64,000 bases of DNA from CAWIVJ01 sp963839525 (GCA_963839525.1 CAWIVJ010000007.1:124001-188000), one strand, 5' to 3'; shown: positions 33,035 to 42,525, counted from the first letter of the stretch. The notes: a model not told the origin generated them from the sequence alone. Program-made: numbers and translations.

Positions 33035-34498
33035 ATGAAAGAGATTTTAAAAAAAACAGCCGTTGAGCAAAGAAAAGCATTATTGAATAAAGAAATTTCA
33101 GCTGTAGAATTATTACAGGCGACGTATGAAAGAATTGAAAAAGTTGAAAGTAAAGTAGAAGCATTTAATTGTTTAACAAAAGAAATTGCTCTTGAAACAG
33201 CTAAAAAAGTTGATGAGAAGATTTCAAAAAATGAAGAATTACCTCTTTTAGCCGGAGTTCCTACAGTTTTAAAAGATAATATGAATCTAACCGGCTACCC
33301 GACAACTGCATCGAGCAAAATTCTGGAAAATTTTGTTTCTCCTTTTAATGCTACAGTTACGGAAAAATTATTAAATAATCTAGTTCCAATTGTTGGAAAA
33401 GCAAATTTGGATGAATTTGCAATGGGAAGCTCAACTGAAAACTCAGCTTTCAAAAAAACAAAAAATCCCTGGGATTTAAACAAAGTTCCGGGCGGATCTT
33501 CAGGCGGCTCTGCTGCAAGTGTTGCCGCATGCGAAGCAACTTTATCATTAGGTTCTGACACAGGCGGAAGTATTCGTTTACCCGGAAGCTTTTGTGGCAT
33601 TATTGGGATGAAGCCCACTTATGGAAGAGTTTCAAGGTACGGACTCATAGCCTTCGCCTCTTCTTTGGATCAAATCGGACCTTTTGCTCGCTGTGTTGAA
33701 GATGCAGCAACACTTTTAGAAGTTATTTCAGGAGTTGATCCAAAAGATTCAACATCTTTAAATGTCCCCGTTGAAAAATATTCTTCTAACTTAAATAATG
33801 ATATTAAAGGAATGAAAATAGGTGTTATTAAAGAACTTTTAGGAGAAGGTGTTACAGAGGATGTCAAAAAATCTATTCATAACGCGATTGACACTTATAA
33901 ATCGTTGGGTGCTGAAATCGTCGAAGTTTCACTTCCTTACTTAAAATATTCAATAGGAATTTACTATATAATTGCAACAGCGGAAGCTAGTTCTAATTTG
34001 GCGCGTTTTGATGGAGTAAAATACGGATACAGAACAAAAGATGCAAAAAGTCTTATGGAAATGTACACTAGAACACGTGCGGAAGGCTTTGGACCTGAAG
34101 TTAAACGCCGTATTATGCTCGGAACTTACGCTTTAAGCTCCGGTTATTACGATGCTTATTATAAAAAAGCTCAACAACTCAGAGCACTGGTAAAAGAAGA
34201 TTTTGACAGAGTGTTTAAGGAAGTTGATTTGCTTATTTCTCCGACTTGCCCTAATACAGCTTTTGAATTGGGTTCAAAAACAGAGGATCCGCTCGCTATG
34301 TATTTAACGGATATTGCAACTATAAGTGCAAATTTAGCAGGGATTCCGGGGATAAGTATTCCCGCAGGATTTGATTCTTCAGGAATGCCTATAGGCTTGC
34401 AGATACTTGCACCCGCACTTCAAGAAGCAAAATTGTTTAACGCCTCATATAAATTTGAACAGGCAAACGATTTTTATATAAAAATTGCGAATATTTGA
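33035..34498 (+). CDS. gatA: aspartyl/glutamyl-tRNA amidotransferase subunit A
   Basis: Amidase subunit of GatCAB, which converts Glu-tRNA(Gln) or Asp-tRNA(Asn) to the amide form in organisms lacking the matching synthetase. The 487-residue protein has the Ser-cisSer-Lys triad: Lys80 in TVLKDN, Ser155 in GGSSGGSAA and Ser179 in SDTGGSIRLP. The C-terminal GIPGISIPAGFDSSGMPIGL is typical. AAGGAG precedes the ATG. gatB and gatC are not adjacent, so the complex is encoded at scattered loci. Confidence 0.95.
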   Translation: MKEILKKTAVEQRKALLNKEISAVELLQATYERIEKVESKVEAFNCLTKEIALETAKKVDEKISKNEELPLLAGVPTVLKDNMNLTGYPTTASSKILENFVSPFNATVTEKLLNNLVPIVGKANLDEFAMGSSTENSAFKKTKNPWDLNKVPGGSSGGSAASVAACEATLSLGSDTGGSIRLPGSFCGIIGMKPTYGRVSRYGLIAFASSLDQIGPFARCVEDAATLLEVISGVDPKDSTSLNVPVEKYSSNLNNDIKGMKIGVIKELLGEGVTEDVKKSIHNAIDTYKSLGAEIVEVSLPYLKYSIGIYYIIATAEASSNLARFDGVKYGYRTKDAKSLMEMYTRTRAEGFGPEVKRRIMLGTYALSSGYYDAYYKKAQQLRALVKEDFDRVFKEVDLLISPTCPNTAFELGSKTEDPLAMYLTDIATISANLAGIPGISIPAGFDSSGMPIGLQILAPALQEAKLFNASYKFEQANDFYIKIANI

Positions 34499-34619
34499 TT
34501 ATAATACTTTGAAAGTGTCTGTTTAAGTGTAAATGTTTTTTAACATTTCATACCATTTAGACAATTAAATACTTTTATGTCTTTTGTATAATTGAGTACT
34601 ATTAAAAACAAAAAAGAGA

Positions 34620-35117
34620 ATGGTGAAAAATGTCAGTTCAACCAATCAGGGAGTAAGTCACACTAATACAACTAATATTCAATCAAAATCGAAGAAAACT
34701 CCGGGTGGAATAAGATTTTTCTTGAACGGAGACAAAGTAAAAACTGCATATGGAAAGTTTATTTCGGATCCAAAACAATATTATCTGAAATACCAAATAA
34801 GAAATAACCTTCAAGCTATTATATATAATATAAACGCCCATAACAGGCCCTTAGAAGAATCTTATCCTAATGGGAAATCAGTAGGTCTTTCGTTAAATTT
34901 TTTAAACAATCCAAGAGCTAAAGATAGTTTTATCATTGAAATAACTTCTAAATATTTAACAGAGCCTTTTCGGCTTATGTTTGCTCAAACTAAAACATGT
35001 TTTCAGGAAAATCTTGCTAAAATTAATCTTAATTGTCTTAAGGAGGATTTCCCTGATATAGCAGGTCTAATTCAGAACAATATTTTAAAGAATCTTCTGG
35101 CTGCCAAAAAAAGGTGA
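34620..35117 (+). CDS. hypothetical protein, 165 residues
   Basis: ATG at 34620 with an AAGAGA immediately upstream (GTG three bases later is an alternative). The first 30 residues are Ser/Thr/Asn-rich and look disordered (SSTNQGVSHTNTTNIQSKS). The rest is a mixed alpha/beta domain containing RFFLNGDKVKTAYGKFI, FIIEITSKYLTEPFRLMF and a helical C-terminus. A TATAAT at about 34587 could be its -10 box. No family recognised, and it converges on apt with a seven-base gap. Confidence 0.5.
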   Translation: MVKNVSSTNQGVSHTNTTNIQSKSKKTPGGIRFFLNGDKVKTAYGKFISDPKQYYLKYQIRNNLQAIIYNINAHNRPLEESYPNGKSVGLSLNFLNNPRAKDSFIIEITSKYLTEPFRLMFAQTKTCFQENLAKINLNCLKEDFPDIAGLIQNNILKNLLAAKKR

Positions 35118-35124
35118 AGATAAT

Positions 35125-35658
35125 CTAGTACACAACCATAGATAAGATTTTAACCTCTTTAGGAAGCTTTTTTCTGCCGTTTAAATCATTTAATTCAATT
35201 ACAAACGCGCAGCCGACTATTTCGGCTCCTGCTTTTGCAACCAAATTACATGCAGCGGCACAGGTCCCTCCTGTTGCAAGCAAATCATCCACAATTAATA
35301 CTCTGTCACCTGTTTTAAGAGCATCTTCGTGCATTTCAAGTGTATCTGAGCCGTATTCAAGCGCATATGACTCCTTTAATGTTTTTGCAGGCAATTTATT
35401 AGGTTTTCTAATCGGAATAAAACCAGAACTCAATTTATACGCAACAGGCATACCGAAAATAAATCCTCTGGATTCCAAACCTATAACATAATCAATTTCT
35501 TCATCCTTAAAATTATCATTAAGAAAATCAACCATCTTTTTCAGTGTCTCCGGATCTTTAAGCGCGGTCGTAATATCTCTGAATAAAACCCCCGGTTTTG
35601 GAAAATCAGGAATACTTCTTATTTTATCTTTAACTTGATTTATTACTTGTTGTGGCAT
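35125..35658 (-). CDS. apt: adenine phosphoribosyltransferase
   Basis: Purine salvage enzyme making AMP from adenine and PRPP. The 177-residue type I phosphoribosyltransferase has the N-terminal IPDFPKPGVLFRDITTALKD, substrate segment GLESRGFIFGMPVAYKL and the PRPP loop VLIVDDLLATGGTCAAA. Length and motifs are standard. It is last in a minus-strand cluster after two glycosyltransferases, separated by 16 bases. Confidence 0.97.
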   Translation of the reverse strand: MPQQVINQVKDKIRSIPDFPKPGVLFRDITTALKDPETLKKMVDFLNDNFKDEEIDYVIGLESRGFIFGMPVAYKLSSGFIPIRKPNKLPAKTLKESYALEYGSDTLEMHEDALKTGDRVLIVDDLLATGGTCAAACNLVAKAGAEIVGCAFVIELNDLNGRKKLPKEVKILSMVVY

Positions 35659-35674
35659 TTTATATCTCCTCTTA

Positions 35675-37012
35675 TTATGTTCCTTGCAATTCTTGTTGTT
35701 CTTTCAATGTCAATTCTTCTAAAACCAAACCATGTGCAGTTTTCCCCCAATTAAGATCTTTTTTGCAGAAAAGAATTTTAAAGCATATAAACATTACTAT
35801 CGGAAACCAGATAGCAAAAATATAAAGAGAAGTCTCGATTGACTGTTTCAATGATTGAAATCTGCCTAAATTATCGTAACGTCGCAGGCTGTACCTTGTT
35901 GCCAGTGTAAAACAAATTGCGATTGCAATACCTAATATTAGTGATGACAAAATACAATTTTTTGGTGCTGCCCCCGTAAATACTCGAATTAATTGGAAAC
36001 ATACTTCCATAATAAGCCAAATCGGCATTATAAATTCTGAAATATACGCCGTCATATCTAATCTGGACCTTAGAGAAATTTCTTTTGACAAGAAAGCATC
36101 TCCAAAATGCTCTAAATAACGTCTTATACTTCCCTCCAGCCATCTTCTGCGCTGTCTGTATAAAGGAATAAGATAAATTATACCTTCTTCATAAACAATA
36201 GTATCAGGGCAAAATCTTACATCCCAGCCCTTTGTATGCAATTGAGTTGACATGTCTAAGTCATCCGTGATAGTTTGCTCGTTCCATCCTCCAATATCTT
36301 CAATTGCTTTTCTTTTTACTAATTCACCATTACCGCTAAGCTCTACCGCCCCTTTAACAGCATCTCTTCCAACTTGAAAATTTGTATCGAGAGTATATTC
36401 ATTATTCTGGCATCTGGTCAGAAAATTATAATTCTTATTTGCTATAACTTTTCTTGCTTGAACTGCACCGACATCTTCAGGTTCAAGATTTGGAACTAAC
36501 TTAGATAGAAAATCATGTTCAATTCTTGCATCTGCATCCAAAATTAAAATTGCTTCTCCTTTTGCAAATTTTAGTGCATCATTTAAAACAGCTGACTTAC
36601 CGGGAAACGCATCTTTATTTCTTATTAGTGCGGTCACTTTTTCATAATCTTTTTCTAAACCTTTAATCACATTTGCTGTATTGTCTTCACTTCTATCATC
36701 AATAACAATTAACTCAAAATTTTCATAATCTAATTCTAAAATATTTTCAACAGTTTCAGTTATAACATTTTCTTCATTATGCGCAGGAACCATGACAGTT
36801 ATAAAAGGTTTAAATTTTTCATTAACAACTTGAGGATTTTTCCTTAATTTACGTTTTTTGTGAAGTGTTGCAAGATGCATATAAAAAGCATAAGTAATCA
36901 TTGCAATACATAAAAAGACCAATCCCCACAATGTATTAAAATAATTTTGGAATACGTATAAAAACACCCCTAATCCTAAAATTATTGAAAATAAAATGAT
37001 TCTTTCTTTCAT
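35675..37012 (-). CDS. processive family 2 membrane glycosyltransferase
   Basis: A 445-residue integral membrane enzyme resembling BcsA/PgaC-type polysaccharide synthases. Two N-terminal helices precede the GT-A domain: PFITVMVPAHNEENVITETV, ELIVIDDRSEDNT, ILILDADARIEHD, the catalytic TDDLDMSTQL and the Q-x-x-R-W signature YRQRRRWLEGSIRR. Several C-terminal helices follow. It probably extends an exported polymer from UDP- or GDP-sugar. It overlaps no gene but sits two bases after the frameshifted glycosyltransferase, in one transcription unit with apt. Confidence 0.9.
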   Translation of the reverse strand: MKERIILFSIILGLGVFLYVFQNYFNTLWGLVFLCIAMITYAFYMHLATLHKKRKLRKNPQVVNEKFKPFITVMVPAHNEENVITETVENILELDYENFELIVIDDRSEDNTANVIKGLEKDYEKVTALIRNKDAFPGKSAVLNDALKFAKGEAILILDADARIEHDFLSKLVPNLEPEDVGAVQARKVIANKNYNFLTRCQNNEYTLDTNFQVGRDAVKGAVELSGNGELVKRKAIEDIGGWNEQTITDDLDMSTQLHTKGWDVRFCPDTIVYEEGIIYLIPLYRQRRRWLEGSIRRYLEHFGDAFLSKEISLRSRLDMTAYISEFIMPIWLIMEVCFQLIRVFTGAAPKNCILSSLILGIAIAICFTLATRYSLRRYDNLGRFQSLKQSIETSLYIFAIWFPIVMFICFKILFCKKDLNWGKTAHGLVLEELTLKEQQELQGT

Positions 37013-37014
37013 AA

Positions 37015-38215
37015 CTAGTATTTGTGTAACCTCATTGCATATTCACTAAGAATATCAGCGACTCTCTTTTTTGCATTCATCTCCTTTGACATTTTAGCAA
37101 AAAATTGAGCATTTTTCTTATATTTTTCATCTTTCATTACTTTTTGTATACAATTAAACATTTCCTGCACGGTTAATTTTTTATGACTAACAACTTCTGC
37201 AACCTGTAATTCCGACATTCTTACCGCATTGTTTTCTTGTTCTATTTGGTTTAAATCGGGAACAATAACAGAAGGTTTTCCAAGCGAGAGAATCTCCATT
37301 GCCGTTGAATGACCGGCTTGGGCAATAACTAAGTCTGCAGTTTTTAAATAAGGTGAAATATCAGGAATCATTCCGATTAAATTAACATTTTCCGGTAATA
37401 TCTTCCGCGTTAAAAAAAGTAAATATATCAAAATCTATGTCCGGTAACTTCTTTGCAACTTCTAAAATACAATCAAAAAGAGGTTTTCTATAAGCATGTC
37501 CCCCCAAAGAAACGACAATATAAGGATTTTTACTTTTTCGTTTTATTGTTTTAACTTCATCATAATTAAAAGTAACAAGCGGACCTACAAAACGTGTTCG
37601 CTTCATTATTTTTCGGTTCCGGCTTAAATTAGGTAAACATATGGTATAAGGGGGTTCAAAATCCGGTATGAGAATCTCTTCAGTAGAACTTAAATACATT
37701 CTCATCCAAGAATCAAACGACACACCTAAAAGCTTTATAAGCCAGTTATCCTGCTGGAAAAATGGGTAAAAAGCACTTTGATTTGTAATGGTAATGCAGG
37801 GTAGTTTTAATTTTTCAGCAGCTATTACAGGGTTCATTCTTCCATCTGCAACAACACACGACGCCCCGGATTTTTTTATTATATCAATTTCTTCATCAAT
37901 CATTTTATTAAATTTTACAACCCAACTTTGGTTCTTAATAATAGTTTTAGCAACATCAAAAGCTCCGTCATTCCCTACAAATTTTAATTCTTGTGAAACT
38001 TTATGGCATGGAAGACCTTTTTCTTTAATTCGCTCAAATGCATAATCATACGTTCCTATAAGATAATCCTTCTTCTCCAGTTGAGTCGCTATTGCGATTG
38101 CTCTTGATGAATGACCGTAACCTTCTGAGCTTATTGAAAAATATATTTTATTGAATAGCTGTTCTCTTTTCTGAAACAAATTTTTAATTTTAATAATCTT
38201 TTCTTTTAAGTCCAT
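37015..38215 (-). pseudogene. GT28/MurG-like glycosyltransferase split by a +1 frameshift
   Basis: The upstream part (from ATG 38215) carries the acceptor-binding half: IYFSISSEGYGHSSRAIAIA, ADGRMNPVIAAEKL, NPYIVVSLGGHAYRKP, and stops at 37382. The donor-binding half continues in the next frame (LPENVNLIGMIPDISPYL, LVIAQAGHSTAMEIL, the family's GH-x-x-x-E region) and ends at 37015. The break is at a run of seven T (sense strand, near 37408-37414). Removing one base restores a roughly 395-residue protein. Both halves are well preserved, so the break is recent, a sequencing error, or rescued by slippage. The partner of the membrane glycosyltransferase next to it. Confidence 0.8.
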
Positions 38216-38299
38216 GCTTTAAAACTCCCTTATATTCAATATTATAGTCTAAATATATGTTTTTTTTAAGTAAATTTATATTAATTTTCGTAAAAGTAC

Positions 38300-38327
38300 T
38301 TGCGTTTTGCCGAAGTTCAAATATAAT
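38300..38327 (+). promoter_or_regulatory. sigma-70-type promoter of the HU gene
   Basis: TTGCGT at 38300-38305 and TATAAT at 38322-38327 with a 16-base spacer. The predicted transcript start near 38334 leaves a leader of about 30 bases with AAAGGGG before the ATG at 38363, which argues against the upstream in-frame ATG at 38333. Confidence 0.8.
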
Positions 38328-38362
38328 AAAGCATGTACACATTAAGAAAGGGGTTTATTATT

Positions 38363-38641
38363 ATGAACAAAGAAGAATTAGTACAAGAGATAGCTAAAAA
38401 AGCTAAAGTTACTCAAAAAGACGCTAGTGAAGTTTTAGGTGCGTTAGTTGATACGATCCAAAAAACTGTAGCTAAAGGTAAAAAAGTTACTTTAGTTGGT
38501 TTTGGAACTTTCGAACCTCGCAAGAGAGCTGCTAGAAACGGCAGAAACCCTCAAACAGGTAAAGAAATCAAAATCGCTGCTAAAACAGTACCTGCTTTCT
38601 CTGCTGGTAAAAAATTCAAAACTATCGTTAACGGAAAATAG
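38363..38641 (+). CDS. hup: HU-family DNA-binding protein
   Basis: Nucleoid protein of 92 residues that bends and compacts DNA as a dimer. KEELVQEIAKKAKVTQKDAS is the dimerisation body, VTLVGFGTFEPRKRAARNGR the signature, and NPQTGKEIKIAAKTVPAFSA the DNA-binding arm with its intercalating proline. The start at 38363 follows AAAGGGG and fits the mapped-by-eye promoter. A terminator follows. Expected to be abundant. Confidence 0.97.
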   Translation: MNKEELVQEIAKKAKVTQKDASEVLGALVDTIQKTVAKGKKVTLVGFGTFEPRKRAARNGRNPQTGKEIKIAAKTVPAFSAGKKFKTIVNGK

Positions 38642-38660
38642 TTTTTGAAGCTACTTTTTT

Positions 38661-38693
38661 AACGAGGGTGCAAGCTTAGCTTGTACCTTCGTT
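38661..38693 (+). terminator. intrinsic terminator after the HU gene
   Basis: Arms 38661-38675 and 38679-38693 pair over 15 bp with two G-T wobbles around TTA, then ATTTTTAT follows. Confidence 0.85.
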
Positions 38694-38753
38694 ATTTTTA
38701 TCTGTTACAAATTCATTCAATATTTTAAAGAATCAGTTTAAATGTTTAAATAA

Positions 38754-39587
38754 TTAATAAACAAACATATCCTGAGCAAGCCTTATTTCAAAACTGCTTC
38801 CTTTAGGGATATATATCGATTCTCCTTTATAAAATAGTGCCAGAGCAGGAGCCGCTACAGCATTTCCGCTAAAAGCTAAAGCTCCTAAAGCCAAAGAAAA
38901 AGGTGCTATTAATATACTTGAACCATCTCGTGCCAGAGTTCCCGAAACACCTAACATCTTTTTAAAAAAGCTGCAACCGGGTTTCATAGACTTAAAAACA
39001 CTGGAAATATATTTTCTTCTTCCTTTTATATTATTCAAAAAAATATTTTTGGAATTAACTTTTGTTATATAAGCATTAACAGGCTGAACACCTCCGTTTA
39101 AGATTACAGAATTAACCTTAATTACAATTAACCCGCCATTTCCGGTAAATTGAGGACTATGTGACTCCAAAATTTCACCTTTAAATACAGTACCCATTGG
39201 CAGAGTATAACATGTTGTACTGACAGGGTAGAGAGATACAAAAGAAATCTTAGTTCCTTTTCTTGTTTTACCGGAAATACTGCTTAAGAGTTTCACTTTT
39301 ATTGTAGTACCCTTTTTTAAAGCTGCATAACTTTGTTCCATTTCACTTAAATCTCTTATGCGGGATTTTGTTACCATCAAACTCCGTGGTCTGAGCCTGG
39401 GACCTAAAATCTCTTCGTCACAATAGTTTAAAATCTTTGGTAAATTAGGCAATTCTGAACCGTTTTCAAGATTAGAAGGATTGTAATTTCTTCTGACTTC
39501 ATCATCAACGGATGTATCAAAACCAATAGCAAAAGCCGGCATACATAAAAAATTAATAACCAGAATTAAACTTAAAAAACGTCTCAA
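38754..39587 (-). CDS. exported protein of unknown function
   Basis: A 277-residue protein with a signal peptide (RRFLSLILVINFLCMPAFA). The mature part is rich in beta structure; LKKGTTIKVKLLSSISGKT and IYIPKGSSFEIRLAQDMFVY resemble the short 'resistant-to-extraction' strand pairs found in VirB10-like and other envelope proteins, with GTVFKGEILESHSPQF between them. A hydrophobic Ala-rich stretch near the C-terminus (PFSLALGALAFSGNAVAA) could be a membrane segment. Function unknown. GAGGAAGAGG precedes the ATG. Confidence 0.65.
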   Translation of the reverse strand: MRRFLSLILVINFLCMPAFAIGFDTSVDDEVRRNYNPSNLENGSELPNLPKILNYCDEEILGPRLRPRSLMVTKSRIRDLSEMEQSYAALKKGTTIKVKLLSSISGKTRKGTKISFVSLYPVSTTCYTLPMGTVFKGEILESHSPQFTGNGGLIVIKVNSVILNGGVQPVNAYITKVNSKNIFLNNIKGRRKYISSVFKSMKPGCSFFKKMLGVSGTLARDGSSILIAPFSLALGALAFSGNAVAAPALALFYKGESIYIPKGSSFEIRLAQDMFVY

Positions 39588-39655
39588 TCCTCTTCCTCCA
39601 TTTTTCCCTGTTAATATTTTATCATTTTAAGAGATATATACTCAAAATGATATAT

Positions 39656-41025
39656 TTATTTTAACATTTCATTAATAGCTTTTGCTGCTTTTTTACCTGC
39701 CCCCATAGCATTAATTGCATTTGATTCACCTGTTGGAGCAACATCTCCGCCCGCAAAGATCATCGGTATAGAAGTTTCTCCTGTTTCAGAATCAACTATA
39801 ATATAGCCTTTTTTATCTGTTTTTATTTCAAGTCCCTCTGCATGTGCCGATTTTTGGATAATCGGATTTGGACCTGTTCCAAGTGCCACAATTACAGTAT
39901 CAACAGGCATCTCAACTTTTTTACCTGTAGAAACAGGTCTTCTTCGTCCGCTCTCATCAGGCTCGCCCAGTTCCATTACTTCAAGTTTAATAGCATTAAC
40001 ATGTCCTTCTTCTCCCAAAATCTCAACAGGAGAATGAAGAAGTTTAAAAATAACACCTTCTTCTTTTGCATGACGTACTTCTTCAACTCTGGCAGGCAAT
40101 TCAGCTTCTGTTCTTCTATAAACAATATAAACTTCTTTTGCACCAACCCTGACAGCAGTTCTGGCCGAATCCATTGCAACATTGCCACCGCCTATTACAG
40201 CAACCTTTTCTCCTATTTTTAAAGGCGTCGGGGTATGAGGTTCGTGGGCTTGCATTAAATTAACTCGTGGTTAAAAATTCGTTGGCAGAATAAACACCGT
40301 TTAAATTTTCTCCTCGGAATGTTTAACATTTTAGGCAAACCTGCTCCCGAAGATATAAATATAGCATCAAAACCATCTTCTTTAAGCTGTTTTAAAGTAA
40401 TCGATTTGCCTACTATTACATTAGTCTTAAATTTTACACCTATTTCTTTAAGAGAATTAATTTCTCTGTCTAAAAGTTTTCTTGGAAGTCTGAAAGGTGG
40501 TATTCCATACCTTAAAACACCGCCAAGTTTATGTAAAGCCTCAAAAACAACAACTTCATGTCCTTCTTTTCTCAAATCTGCGGCGGCAGTAATCCCCGCA
40601 CAACCTGAACCTACAACAGCAACTTTTTTCCCTGACGGTTTTATTGGAGGAATTTTGGCGGATGATTTATCCCCGACATATCTTTCCAAAGCACCTATTG
40701 CAATTGGCTCTCCTTTAATTCCTAAGACACATTTATATTCACATTGACGTTCTTGCGGACAAATTCTGCCGCAAACAGAAGGAAGCAAACTTGTCTCTCT
40801 TATAACATCACCTGCTTTTTGTATATCACCTTCTTTTAGTGCTGCAATAAATCCCGGTATGTTAATATTAACAGGACACCCTTGAATACAACGTGCATTT
40901 TTGCACTGCAAACATCTGTCTGCTTCAAGTTTAACCTGCTCCTCTGTCAAATTGTTTTCTACAGCCTCAAAATTTTTCCTTCTTATATTAGGATCTTGTT
41001 CTTTTAATTTTTGTCTTTTTGTCAT
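39656..41025 (-). pseudogene. gltD: glutamate synthase small subunit/NfnB-like flavoprotein with two frameshifts
   Basis: NAD(P)H-dependent FAD iron-sulfur enzyme that feeds electrons to glutamate synthase or a related partner. The first part (ATG 41025) has CLQCKNARCIQGCPVNINIP, CGRICPQERQCEYKCV for two [4Fe-4S] clusters, and VAVVGSGCAGITAAADLR for FAD. The second part (to 39656) has VAVIGGGNVAMDSARTAVRV for NADPH and FAGGDVAPTGESNAINAMG. Between them the conserved IPGENLNGVYSANEFLTRVN is recoverable only by removing one base near 40310-40316 and another near 40264-40272. Each is a single extra base. No large subunit is adjacent. Otherwise the sequence is well kept. Confidence 0.85.
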
Positions 41026-41100
41026 GAAATCTTCTCCCTGCTTCCTCTTTTATTTTATAAAAAAAATGCAATTTATGCAAGGATAAAAGGTAAAAGGCTG

Positions 41101-41135
41101 ATATACAATCTAAAATTTATTTTTAGATTGTATAT
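41101..41135. repeat. 15-bp-arm intergenic hairpin
   Basis: Perfect arms 41101-41115 and 41121-41135 around TTTAT, about 75 bases upstream of gltD. It has no T-run in either direction that would make a standard terminator, so it could be a regulator site or a piece of a repeat. Confidence 0.7.
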
Positions 41136-41156
41136 ACATAAAATAATAGCATATCA

Positions 41157-41229
41157 TGTCATCCTGAATTTATTTCAGCATCTTACCAGCTCAGGAAGCA
41201 GATAGAGCCTGAAACAAGTTCAGGATGAC
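41157..41229. repeat. TCATCCTGA-type dispersed palindromic repeat
   Basis: A 73-bp element bounded by TGTCATCCTGAATTTATTTC and its near-complement GAAACAAGTTCAGGATGAC, the best copy of the family in the window. Related sequence is seen at 32751-32822 and, translated, at 16771-16810. Elements with these ends occur in many unrelated bacterial genomes. Confidence 0.88.
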
Positions 41230-41266
41230 GGAAGAGTAGGATTTTTGTAAAATTTAAAAATAAATA

Positions 41267-41299
41267 AAGAAGCGGTTTTGCATTGCAAAACCGCTTCTT
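41267..41299 (-). terminator. 16-bp-arm hairpin after the MGMSASQ gene
   Basis: Perfect arms 41267-41282 and 41284-41299 around a single T. It lies 14 bases after the stop of the minus-strand gene and is followed on that strand by a T-rich stretch. Confidence 0.85.
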
Positions 41300-41312
41300 A
41301 CTATTTGCTTCC

Positions 41313-42314
41313 TTAAGCGAATGTTTTAAAACTTGTCTCAATGTTTTTATCGATAACTTTCTTAACTGAATCCATTTCAGTTGAAAGTGCTTTTTGTTGA
41401 GTGTCTAAATCCTGTAATTTGAGTTCAAGCTTTTTATCTTGCGATTCAATAATATCTATTTTAGAGTTAATTTTTTCCATTTCCTGATTGTATAAACCTT
41501 TTTGATATTCATACTCATTGTATGCATCATTATAAGCTCTTTCATCATTGTCAGTTGTAACGCTTAGCGTATAAGTAATTTCGTTACCAAATTGATCCGT
41601 TACAGTAAAAGATGACATTCTGCCTGATTCACTCCATTTTACTTGAGCATCTTCTATTTGCCCCGGATCTGTTATAGATGCATCCTCATCAACATAATAA
41701 GTGCTTACAGCTCCATTCTGCCCATCAGCAGGTAAATCTTGTGCTAAAAGATACTTTGTTACACCGTCTGATTCATATGAATAAAATGTTTCTGGCGGTA
41801 AAGCAGCTAATTCTGCCGCTTCATCAATAGCCACACCACCAATTACAAGGTGACAATCTTGACAAATTTTCAATAGATTGTTAAAATCTTCCGCTTGATC
41901 CGGATCATTTAAATAGTTAGCAATATCAATGGGTTGAAGCTGATTAGCTCCTGCTCCCGAAGTACCTACTGTATAAATTCCGCCTATGTTCAAAATATTC
42001 TTAGTGCCTGAAGTTTTACCTACATCACCAACAGTTTCTCTTGTGTAGTTGATTGTATATGTACCGGCAGGATTGTATTGAACTCCTGAAATAGTACATT
42101 CCTCTCCATTTGCAGTAAATGAATATGTTGTTGTTGAAAAATCACTTGAGCTTGGAGGTGTTGGAACCTGCATTTCTAATAATTGAGTATTACAAGCAGA
42201 TGATTGTGTTGCTAAGGTCGTTCTTTGCTGGTTGATTTGTTGACCTTGAAACTCAACATCGCTTTTCTTTCCTGCAATCATGCAAAATCTCATTTGTGAC
42301 GCTGACATACCCAT
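41313..42314 (-). CDS. MGMSASQ-type surface/filament-like protein
   Basis: A 333-residue protein with no signal peptide. The N-terminal helix MGMSASQMRFCMIAGKKSDV and EFQGQQINQQRTTLATQSS, and the C-terminal coiled coil (KLELKLQDLDTQQKALSTEM, then SVKKVIDKNIETSFKTF), bracket a Thr/Ser/Asp/Gly-rich central domain that looks like beta structure (YSFTANGEECTISGVQYNPA). Helical ends that pair around a variable domain resemble flagellin or hook-associated proteins; similar proteins beginning MGMSASQ are, from memory, common in Melainabacteria. The start follows CGGAGG. The strong ribosome site and terminator suggest high expression. Function not established. Confidence 0.7.
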   Translation of the reverse strand: MGMSASQMRFCMIAGKKSDVEFQGQQINQQRTTLATQSSACNTQLLEMQVPTPPSSSDFSTTTYSFTANGEECTISGVQYNPAGTYTINYTRETVGDVGKTSGTKNILNIGGIYTVGTSGAGANQLQPIDIANYLNDPDQAEDFNNLLKICQDCHLVIGGVAIDEAAELAALPPETFYSYESDGVTKYLLAQDLPADGQNGAVSTYYVDEDASITDPGQIEDAQVKWSESGRMSSFTVTDQFGNEITYTLSVTTDNDERAYNDAYNEYEYQKGLYNQEMEKINSKIDIIESQDKKLELKLQDLDTQQKALSTEMDSVKKVIDKNIETSFKTFA

Positions 42315-42525
42315 AATTTTCGTGCCTCCGAATTATTTCGTAAATTTTTTATTAGTTTCCTTACATTATTATGTATCGTCACCTTTAATGATAATCTTTA
42401 GTTTTTCTACTTATTTTCTTAACAAATTGTAATATTTGACTTAAAACTCTACGAAAATTAATCTTTTTTAGAATAGTTTATTTTAAAGTTTTTTTCTGAT
42501 AAAATAAGCTTGGGTGAGGTAAAGA

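Noticed and set aside
37400..37420. Programmed -1 frameshift at the T7 run
   Set aside because: The frames are related by +1 (one extra base), not by -1, so a slippery-heptamer mechanism does not fit.
37015..37431. The downstream part of the glycosyltransferase as an independent gene starting at 37431
   Set aside because: It has only the donor-binding half of the fold, and its first residues lie antiparallel in frame to the end of the upstream part; the two join into one normal-length enzyme.
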